64,000 nt of DNA from an uncultured Prevotella sp. (lineage in GTDB: Bacteria > Bacteroidota > Bacteroidia > Bacteroidales > Bacteroidaceae): positions 32,417-96,416 of the forward strand of contig CAMOGW010000006.1 of assembly GCA_946614435.1 (NCBI GenBank), read 5' to 3'. A program made the position numbers and the translations under genes. The notes under the pieces were generated by a model that worked only from the letters and a program-made list of their open reading frames with translations, was not told the origin of the DNA and did no database searches. This document shows, piece by piece, positions 50,301 to 56,763 of this stretch; position 1 is the stretch's first letter; every line of letters starts with the position of its first letter.

Positions 50301-52568
50301 AGTACTACTAAAGTGTATATACTTGTTTGACGGCATATTACCTATAGAATTAACTGTAGATGGAATAGTTATTGATGAAAGATGAGAGCAATCCTTAAAT
50401 GCATTAGAACCTATGGATTGTAAACCCTCATTCAATATTATAGATGTAAGGCCGGAGTTCTGGAAAGCATAGTCTCCTATGGTTTTAAGTCCTGGAAAAA
50501 CAGGCAGACTGGTAAGGCTGCTGCAACCAGAAAATGCATAATTACCAATAGATTGTATTGTTTCAGTTCCCTCATGGAATACTATTGAGCTTAGATTAGA
50601 ACACCCTTTGAAAGCATTTGAAGGGATTTCATCAACCGCAACAAGATAGTCTAAGGTCATATTGTCTGTCTCTGAATAATTTCTCAAGTAGATGCCGCTA
50701 GCATTATTCGTAATAAAACTGTGTTTGGCATAGTAAGTTCCAGGCCTTCCTATATAGGCAGAGTCAATAGGGCAACTAATACTAAAGCCAACAGTGCCGT
50801 TGCCTGTGATTAGTTTTTTAGACGTAGTAAAATTTTGTGACAAAGAACTAACATTATCAGTAATTATAACTAGATTATAAGTTCCTGCAAAAGGTATCGT
50901 TTTCTTATCAGTATCTGCAGCAGCAATATTTCTGCCTATAATGAGAGTATCAATTGTACATACAGACGTCGTGCCGAACATAGGGTCTCCGTTGTGGGTA
51001 TACGCTTTACCTATAGTCAGTGTTTTATCACTTTCCATAAACTCTAGTTTTTTGATCGTACAATGATCGAAACAACCATCAAAAAAGCTGGCATTTCCAA
51101 TTCTCGTCACATTGGATGGAATTTTTAGCGATGCAGTCCAAAAATTCCTGAACGATCCTTCAATGGTATTTACATTAGCTGGAATCTTTAGTGATGCAGT
51201 CCTTAAATTTCTGAACGAGTCGTCAATGGTTTTTACACCAGTGAAATACTCAAACTCGTCAAAAGAAGACCATTCCATATAAGAATCGAAAACAAAATAA
51301 TTATAAATATATGTGACTGCAGCTGCTTCGTCGAATTCCAGATAGCCATCATGGTCTTTATCCCACTTCCTCACACAATAGGTTTCTGCTTTTGGTTCCT
51401 TGAAGGCGATAATGCCTGTCACTCTTTTGAAGTCCTTCCAGTTGTTTGCAGCGCGATAGGCATTGTATGCTTCGAAGTTAGGAACCCAAAGTGTGGCGTT
51501 AGCCGCATTGCTGAAAGTATTAGATGAGATGCCGACTGGGGTGGGATTTTTCACTGTCACCGATGTCAGGCTGCTGCATCCGTTGAAGGCATCGTTTGCA
51601 ATATTCTCAACTTCCTCTCCTAGAATAACACTCGTAATAGAGGTCATGTCCTTGAACCAAGAGCTTACAGTAGGAGTTTGGAAAGTGACCGAGGCTAGAT
51701 TGGTACAACCATCGAAGGCATCGTTTGCAATATTCTCTACCTCCTCGTCTAGAATAACACTCGTAATGGAGGCCATGTCCTTGAACCAAGAGCTAACAGT
51801 AGGAGTATGTAAAGTGACCGAGGCTAGATTGGTACAACCATCGAAGGCAAAACCTGTTAACGAATTGTTGTCAATCGTGGTAAGCGTAGAAGGAAGAGTG
51901 ATACTTGTCAGGTTCGTACAGTTGTAAAACGCCTTGCCAAGAATCGTGGTAGTACCTTCTGCCACATCGATATGGGTATTAGCTGGCATCTCACCCTTAT
52001 AGGTGTAGAGGAAATTACTGATATATACGAGGCCGTCAGGCTGGTCGTTCAACCACTTTGTATTGTAGAAAGCCTCTGAGCCGATGGAGGTGACGGTGCT
52101 GGGAATTGAAATGGTAGCCAGAGAGGTGCAGCCCCAGTAGTCCTGCCAACCAATGACTGTCACGCCTTCAGGAATCGTCACCTTGGTCAGACTCTCGCAA
52201 TTGCCAAAGGCAGCAGAATATGGCGACTCCGAATTGATAGTATTAGGCAGTGTTACTTCCGTCAACTTCTTGCAATTATGGAAGGCGCGAGCGCCTAACC
52301 GTACGACCGTGTATTCCTTTTCATTATTCGTTACCTTCGAAGGAATGGTGATACTTCCCTCATAGCTATCATCGATAGCCGGGAAATAATTGTTTGCAGC
52401 CACTACATACTTTCCCACTTGAACAGTCTTATCTTCTTCACTGATGATGGTGAAGAACATATCGACACCTTCTAAAGAAGACGCTGTAAATACATCATTG
52501 TCAGCTGCTTTTGCCGTAACACTGGCGAAGAGGGCCAGCAGCACAAGAATGAATTGTTTGGTTTTCAT
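47331..52568 (-). CDS. Giant BspA-type leucine-rich repeat surface protein
   Basis: This 1745-residue protein has a signal peptide (1-22, ending TAKAA) and a long run of LRR_5/BspA units (SIGNYAFSGCSSLTSLP and GNYAFYKSTLETLTIP types) from about 75 to 1280. An EF-hand-like loop DKDHDGYLEFDE interrupts the array (about 405-416). Non-LRR domains follow and a Por-type C-terminal tail (VEVYDVGGSL ... GIYLVKVND) ends it, suggesting type IX secretion. BspA proteins mediate adhesion to host proteins or other bacteria. Near-identical 129-bp (51609-51866) and 63-bp units point to recent repeat expansion. It lies 26 bases after the cohesin-like gene. Confidence 0.88.
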   Translation of the reverse strand: MKTKQFILVLLALFASVTAKAADNDVFTASSLEGVDMFFTIISEEDKTVQVGKYVVAANNYFPAIDDSYEGSITIPSKVTNNEKEYTVVRLGARAFHNCKKLTEVTLPNTINSESPYSAAFGNCESLTKVTIPEGVTVIGWQDYWGCTSLATISIPSTVTSIGSEAFYNTKWLNDQPDGLVYISNFLYTYKGEMPANTHIDVAEGTTTILGKAFYNCTNLTSITLPSTLTTIDNNSLTGFAFDGCTNLASVTLHTPTVSSWFKDMASITSVILDEEVENIANDAFDGCTNLASVTFQTPTVSSWFKDMTSITSVILGEEVENIANDAFNGCSSLTSVTVKNPTPVGISSNTFSNAANATLWVPNFEAYNAYRAANNWKDFKRVTGIIAFKEPKAETYCVRKWDKDHDGYLEFDEAAAVTYIYNYFVFDSYMEWSSFDEFEYFTGVKTIDDSFRNLRTASLKIPANVNTIEGSFRNFWTASLKIPSNVTRIGNASFFDGCFDHCTIKKLEFMESDKTLTIGKAYTHNGDPMFGTTSVCTIDTLIIGRNIAAADTDKKTIPFAGTYNLVIITDNVSSLSQNFTTSKKLITGNGTVGFSISCPIDSAYIGRPGTYYAKHSFITNNASGIYLRNYSETDNMTLDYLVAVDEIPSNAFKGCSNLSSIVFHEGTETIQSIGNYAFSGCSSLTSLPVFPGLKTIGDYAFQNSGLTSIILNEGLQSIGSNAFKDCSHLSSITIPSTVNSIGNMPSNKYIHFSSTVPLPVFPISLPCVLIVPDNAVADYKTAWPDYSMYIVGEGDFIEKAYNITAQESSSALLEAIGENNTFSVVKLKVSGTINSYDMMVMRNKLPNLRELDLSEVSIVANNYNYGTGVSQNNVFPDFLKTTALTSLILPNTITSIGNNAFNSTTLQLGTLTIPASVQSIGNYAFYKSTLETLTIPASVQSIGYCAFQKSTIDVRFVENSQLNSIGEYAFSESSLVSLKLDNVTIAANAFSSCSSLKTIEINGGSIGRSAFASCNNLETIVVNSSLPSYNNSYEGGPFYDCGSLKNVTIGSDYIARYTFSLCPIENLIITRGVIREYAFSDEKGYVGVHQPNSVESKSALKTVIIQEGVTKIEARAFKVSYSPGVNGTLSLPESLTSIGDEAFSGWSGLKGELVIPRGITVIPWKAFYGCGVSSVKLSPNTTKICGYAFGNCTNIEEIRLPSTLTSIENGAFSGCSKLKTVYAYMPDVIIIGNNTFTNYQMSKLYVPSFLYYTYYWDSNWSQFLQVLRCDLQPGDYETFYTNGDILFAEGEERITTDTPIATIGSQGSITVEGEAQAFDTVDQTVDANYSASLIGDGEGQANNMPMNELHVNIAVTAGKWYFFCFPFDVTIASCTYPGRYAWRSYDGATRAANGSGGWKKVTAETLNAREGYAFQSETTGTLTVRFSAPTFGGNRTCELEVHSASNAQNASWNFVGNPYSSYYDFGTSDITSPITVWTGSSYTAYRPGDDELHLRPYQAFFVQKPEAANCIQFNAERRESYRQSQRAAASRAFARSAENVKSNRMFLDIVISDNDTATLDRTRLVLNEKAQRSYELDCDAAKFMADDAAAQIYMMEEGQPMAINERPVKGDIRLGYKAKNKGILSIKAQRMDLPMLLVDLVTGTEYDLSNGVYEFSTEAGTFNNRFMLRLSGEATAIRNLANETGVTISKTKGGLNVAGAEGKTVEVYDVGGSLVSCQNNGFISLPTGIYLVKVNDKSTKISVK
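51609..51866. repeat. 129-bp (43-codon) tandem duplication in the BspA gene
   Basis: Two near-identical units start at about 51609 and 51738, differing by few bases. They encode repeated EEVENIANDAF and TPTVSSWFKDM segments. A second repeat of 63 bp occurs at 51117-51242. Confidence 0.9.
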
Positions 52569-52594
52569 ATTATTTTATGTTTTTAGTTAATACT

Positions 52595-53728
52595 TTATTT
52601 GATGACCATTTTGCGCGTACCTTTTATGTAAATACCACGCTGCAATTGGCTGTTGCTATTGATAAGACGACCTGAGAGATCGAAGATTCGGCTATCGGTA
52701 ACCATCTCAATGTTATTGGCATCGATGCCTGTGCTCTCGTCGAAGTTGAAACGGAACGCACGTGCATCTCCTGCTGATGGCGTGAGGTAGCAACGACCGG
52801 CGGGCAAGTTGAATTCAGCACCCTCGGCATCGTAGAACTTAGGATCACCTTCCTTACCCTGATTCTGCAGGATATAGCCCGTGTTGACCACTGTATTGGT
52901 AAGCACGCCTGTGAGATATCCGTCAGCAAAGACATCGGTGACATTGGTAGCATCAGGCAGGGTGGCTGTACCTACAAGCGAGCCTGAATAGCCGCCCTTG
53001 GCAAAGACGATGTAAGGCTTGCAGGCTTCAATGCTGGATGCAGGTGTCAGCATGAGCAGGTCGCCCTCGGTGGCATTACAAGTATAAGCTGTCAACCCCT
53101 GAGGCAGATCGGCATTGAAGGGCAGGATGAGCGTTCCTACCTTATTCACAGAAGACACATTTACTGGGATTGTGCGCTCAGTGGGAATTCCAGTAGCGAA
53201 AGGCCGACAAGCATAGTCCTCCGGAACATATTTCTCCTCGGCCTTTGTCGTGAGATTCATACCAGACAATTTGACAATGGGTTTAGGAGAGAAGCAGGAG
53301 GCGAAGTAGTCTGCATCAACAGAGACATACACATAGAACAACTCACCAGATGTGCTTTTGAACTCCGTATTCGTATTCGAAATGCAGGCAACACGCAACT
53401 GATGGGCATTAGGCATACTCGCTGAGACACTATGACTGTTAGCGCCAGTACGATTATTGATTGTGTAGAGGTCTTTGTTTGGAGCAATGTCAACCCAGTA
53501 AACAGGACCATCGTCATATTTCACATTAATACCAGTAGGTAGGAATATATCAAGGTTATAGGCAGTGTAAATACGAGAGCCTTCAAGGCTGACGGTAAAC
53601 ACGTAACAATCATTGTCTGCGTCCCATTCCAAGTCGCTTACTGTAAATTTGTCGGTGGTGGGTGTTTGTGCCTCTGCTACCCTTGGCAGCATCAGGCACG
53701 CCATTACAAATAGTAGAATCTTTTTCAT
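52595..53728 (-). CDS. Secreted protein with a cohesin-like domain
   Basis: This 377-residue protein has a signal peptide (MKKILLFVMACLMLPRVAEA), an N-terminal beta domain of about 150 residues that resembles cohesins (AYNLDIFLPTGI, LRVACISNTNTEFKSTSGELFYVYV), a middle beta domain and a Por-type tail (SRIFDLSGRLINS ... GIYIKGTRKMVIK). Cohesins are the partners of dockerins, and a dockerin protein lies in the same operon. The start at 53728 is set by the signal peptide. The gene opens the four-gene operon behind a -7 element at 53803-53811. The cohesin assignment is by pattern only. Confidence 0.62.
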   Translation of the reverse strand: MKKILLFVMACLMLPRVAEAQTPTTDKFTVSDLEWDADNDCYVFTVSLEGSRIYTAYNLDIFLPTGINVKYDDGPVYWVDIAPNKDLYTINNRTGANSHSVSASMPNAHQLRVACISNTNTEFKSTSGELFYVYVSVDADYFASCFSPKPIVKLSGMNLTTKAEEKYVPEDYACRPFATGIPTERTIPVNVSSVNKVGTLILPFNADLPQGLTAYTCNATEGDLLMLTPASSIEACKPYIVFAKGGYSGSLVGTATLPDATNVTDVFADGYLTGVLTNTVVNTGYILQNQGKEGDPKFYDAEGAEFNLPAGRCYLTPSAGDARAFRFNFDESTGIDANNIEMVTDSRIFDLSGRLINSNSQLQRGIYIKGTRKMVIK

Positions 53729-53802
53729 ATTTTTTTTGTTTAAATTATTATAGTACGGTTTGTTAGACATATCACATGGCCTTAAAATTATATTATTAAA
53801 AT

Positions 53803-53811
53803 GCAAAAATA
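53803..53811 (-). promoter_or_regulatory. -7 element of the cohesin-BspA-dockerin operon
   Basis: The minus strand reads TATTTTTGC, about 75 bases before the start at 53728. Confidence 0.6.
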
Positions 53812-53898
53812 CAGTTTTTTACATAACATAAGGACGATACAATTGGTTCTTGTTTGGTTCTTTTTATTTCTGTTCTTGCACAATTAACAAGAGTTGTG

Positions 53899-53907
53899 TA
53901 CTTTTGC
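53899..53907 (+). promoter_or_regulatory. -7 element of the divergent regulator gene
   Basis: TACTTTTGC lies 24 bases before the ATG at 53931 and sets the start choice. The two divergent promoters are about 90 bases apart. Confidence 0.65.
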
Positions 53908-53930
53908 AACACAAAAGGAATCCTTTCGGA

Positions 53931-54497
53931 ATGGAAAAGAAACAGGAAGAGCTAAAACACCTGACGGAACTGGTTCTTGGCATCAAAATAAGAACGCCCA
54001 AGGACTTTGAACTGCTACAGAAAGAAATACAGCAGAAGACAGGACAACCATTAAGTCTGTCTACGCTAAAGCGTTTCTGGGGATATGTGGACAAGGACAA
54101 CGTGGACTACAAGGTGCGAGTGACCACGCTCGACATTCTTGCACAATTTGCCGGATTCCATAACTGGGTATCTTTCTGTCAGACAAACCTTGAAGAGGGT
54201 GATGAGAGTGGCACCATGGCTTATCGCAACCTGTATCTGAGTGATCTTCAGGTAGGCACCCACATCATTCTTCGCTGGATACCCGACCGCATAGTTACCA
54301 TGCGCTATGAAGGCGACGACTTGCTAACCGTTGTAGAATCAATAGGCAGCAAATTGCGACCTGGTGACACGTGTCGTTGTATGCATATCGTGGAAAACAC
54401 ACCGCTGACACTCTTTTCACTTGTTAGAAACGGCGAACTGATAGGCAACTATATCTGCGGAAAAGAACATGGTGTAGTTTTCTCTGTTCGCAAATAA
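53931..54497 (+). CDS. Putative regulatory protein with an SLSTLKRFWGY motif
   Basis: This 188-residue protein contains TPKDFELLQKEIQQKTG, PLSLSTLKRFWGYVD and TLDILAQFAGFHNWVSF (about 20-90). I recognise this pattern as a Bacteroidota helix-rich domain found in many small regulator-like proteins, possibly helix-turn-helix. A C-terminal beta domain of about 95 residues follows. It is divergent from the BspA operon and convergent with the kinase gene, ending 2 bases from it. It may regulate one of these. The function is inferred from position and motif only. Confidence 0.55.
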   Translation: MEKKQEELKHLTELVLGIKIRTPKDFELLQKEIQQKTGQPLSLSTLKRFWGYVDKDNVDYKVRVTTLDILAQFAGFHNWVSFCQTNLEEGDESGTMAYRNLYLSDLQVGTHIILRWIPDRIVTMRYEGDDLLTVVESIGSKLRPGDTCRCMHIVENTPLTLFSLVRNGELIGNYICGKEHGVVFSVRK

Positions 54498-54499
54498 TC

Positions 54500-56137
54500 T
54501 TATTTTTCTTCAATTGGCTGAAGGTTGAGTTCGCTCCACCCTTTTGCGTTTTGATAGGCTGCCAGAGACTTCGCAGGCACACGAATCACGCCATGGAAAG
54601 AACTATCGACAATGGTAGAAATCTTTGGGGGCTTTGGTGCCAGCACCTTGATTTCCTCCAGTGATTCACACTTATAGAACAGATATTCGCCTAACAACTT
54701 GACCTGAGCAGGCAATGTGATGGTGTGCAATGAACGGCACCGAAAGAAAACTCCACGACCTATACGTTGTAGCGTGTTGGGCAATTGTACATTCTCCAGA
54801 CTGTCACAACCTGCAAAGGCATCTTGTCCTATGGAAATAACACCTTCTGGCAAATTGATTGCTCGCAGCGATACACACGCCACAAAACAGTTGCGAGGCA
54901 CCATGGTAGCCGATGCCGGCCAACTGACATTGGTGAGACTACGGCAACTGGCAAAGGGCTCATAGTACAGATTGCGCAATGAAGGGGGGAGGTACAGCCC
55001 TTTAATGCGGCAGCAGTTTCGCAGGGCGCTGTTATTGATGGTAGTGATAGTAGGCGGAATATGGATATTTGTGATTAGTGAACACTCACGAAAGGCATTG
55101 GCTGCTATCTCGCGGATATAAAAGGTCTCACCATGGAAGGTAACCGATTCGGGTATCACAATATCTTTTTCGTAGGGAAATCCATCCTCGGGCGCAGGTA
55201 TCACAGCTGCCGAGTGGTTTGCAACTGATATTACACGAAAGTAGAACGTGTCAAGGCAGGTGGTATCAACAAACTCAGTACCATCGACAATTGCAGATGT
55301 ATTAGGCTTCCAAAAAGATTGCCATGAGAAAACAGCAGCCAGCAGGAATAATAGTACCAACAGCAGAAACCATTTCCTACCACTACTTCCAACATTCCGT
55401 TCATCCAACAGGGTTAACAGCTCATCTACAGACTGAAATCGGTCCTCCTTGCGTTCTTTCAGACAACGTGCCATCATTTTCCGAAAAAGCGACTGCTGAG
55501 GCGACAACCATTCAAGTATCTTGCCAAGGGAATAGATATCGGTACGGGCATCTACGTCATAACTGCCGTCCTTCTGCTCTGGTGCTGCATAAGCAGCGGT
55601 TTGCCCCATCAGGTCTGGGCGGGCATCAATATAGCTGCATCCCAAATCAATAAGACGCACGTCGTGATTGACATCGGTGAGCATGATGTTTGATGGTTTC
55701 AAGTCGAGATGCAGGGCCTGATGGCTGTGCAGTTCGTGGAGTGCCATACAAAGTTGGCTCAGAAACTTCCGCAGATTGTTTGATTGTGAGAAATAGTCGG
55801 GATGCTTGTTGACAAACTCATCGAGGGTTACTCCATTGACATAGTCCATCAAGACACTACATTCGCTGGGGGTATCGATAAGTTCGTGATAGCTAACAAT
55901 ATAATCACAATGAATCGAGGAACCCAAAGCATACTCCTTTTGCAGCACCTCATGATAGAACATCTGCTGCATATACTCTGGGCGCAAGGATTTAAGGAAG
56001 AAGTACTCGCCATTTCTGAGCACCTTGTAGAAAAGGTGCTGCCTACTGCCTGAACCAAGGCGTAGCTGTTGTACAGCTTCTTTCTGATGTCCCTTAGGCA
56101 CAAAGAAGAATGACGATTCGGAATAATCCTGATTCAC
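54500..56137 (-). CDS. Receptor-like Ser/Thr kinase with C-terminal LRR domain
   Basis: This 545-residue protein has an N-terminal Hanks-type kinase domain (about 25-245). Lys49 is in FFLKSL, the catalytic loop HLDLKPSN lies at 143-150, DLG (164-166) replaces DFG, and APEQ is at 185-188. A single membrane helix (about 255-272) follows, then an external LRR_5/BspA-like domain (about 320-530: IREIAANAFRECSLITNI, SIGQDAFAGCDSLENV). Fold and topology resemble plant receptor kinases with inverted order. It is close to a BspA operon. A -7 element lies at 56160-56168. The glycine-rich loop is weak, so activity should not be taken for granted. Confidence 0.85.
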   Translation of the reverse strand: MNQDYSESSFFFVPKGHQKEAVQQLRLGSGSRQHLFYKVLRNGEYFFLKSLRPEYMQQMFYHEVLQKEYALGSSIHCDYIVSYHELIDTPSECSVLMDYVNGVTLDEFVNKHPDYFSQSNNLRKFLSQLCMALHELHSHQALHLDLKPSNIMLTDVNHDVRLIDLGCSYIDARPDLMGQTAAYAAPEQKDGSYDVDARTDIYSLGKILEWLSPQQSLFRKMMARCLKERKEDRFQSVDELLTLLDERNVGSSGRKWFLLLVLLFLLAAVFSWQSFWKPNTSAIVDGTEFVDTTCLDTFYFRVISVANHSAAVIPAPEDGFPYEKDIVIPESVTFHGETFYIREIAANAFRECSLITNIHIPPTITTINNSALRNCCRIKGLYLPPSLRNLYYEPFASCRSLTNVSWPASATMVPRNCFVACVSLRAINLPEGVISIGQDAFAGCDSLENVQLPNTLQRIGRGVFFRCRSLHTITLPAQVKLLGEYLFYKCESLEEIKVLAPKPPKISTIVDSSFHGVIRVPAKSLAAYQNAKGWSELNLQPIEEK

Positions 56138-56159
56138 GACTGTTCTATTATGATAGGCT

Positions 56160-56168
56160 GCAAAATTA
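56160..56168 (-). promoter_or_regulatory. -7 element for the kinase gene
   Basis: The minus strand reads TAATTTTGC, 22 bases before the start at 56137. Confidence 0.6.
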
Positions 56169-56446
56169 CACTTTTATTCTGAATATGCCATCATTTATGT
56201 TTAAATTTCTTGCATGTTTTATTTGATCATTACTTCTAGCAAAACAGGAAATGTTGGTTGATATATTCACATATATCACGTACCAGCTTCCTTTCAAATC
56301 TATTAAAACTCCTCCTAGAGACTTGTGTAATATTGTATAGACAGAATTGCAAAGTGTGGCAGTCCATACAACAATGTAGTTCTGACTATACTATTTTACA
56401 AACTCGACGACTTTGGTTTTCAAGACAGTAAGAACCAGACACTAGG

Positions 56447-56735
56447 ACATATTAGCATAAGAACATATTTTTTTCTAGGACATAGTAACATAAGAACATA
56501 TTTTTTCTTTGACATAATAACATAAGAACAGATAATGATTCGTCCAGTCTGATATTTGCGTCAAATATTTATGTTCTTCTGTTATTCTGTCTTTAAAAAT
56601 CCCATATCTGTTCTTCTGTTATTATGTCTTTAAAATCCCATATATGTTCTTCTGTTATTCTGTCTTTAAAAATCCCATATCTGTTCTTCTGTTATTATGT
56701 CTTTAAAATCCCATATCTGTTCTTCTGTTATTTTT
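56447..56735. repeat. Inverted blocks of AT-rich tandem repeats
   Basis: The right block (56572-56735) has units of alternating 37 and 36 bases beginning TGTTCTTCTGTTAT and ending AAATCCCATAT; the 73-base pair of units is repeated twice with a one-base difference. The left block (56447-56535) has 32-33-base units, GACATARTAACATAAGAACA, which are the reverse complement of part of the right unit. Together they can form a large hairpin downstream of the outer-membrane protein gene. Confidence 0.88.
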
Positions 56736-56763
56736 CGTGTTATTTGTTTCGTGATTCCTTTTT

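Larger units (their letters stand above)
56138..56763. other. 626-base gap with AT-rich inverted and tandem repeats
   Basis: No gene is visible. It contains the kinase promoter (56160-56168) at its left end, about 270 bases without notable signals, and a repeat block from 56447 to 56735 described separately. Confidence 0.65.

Noticed and set aside
51463..51927. 154-codon plus-strand frame
   Set aside because: It is antisense to the repetitive BspA gene and open because of codon bias there.
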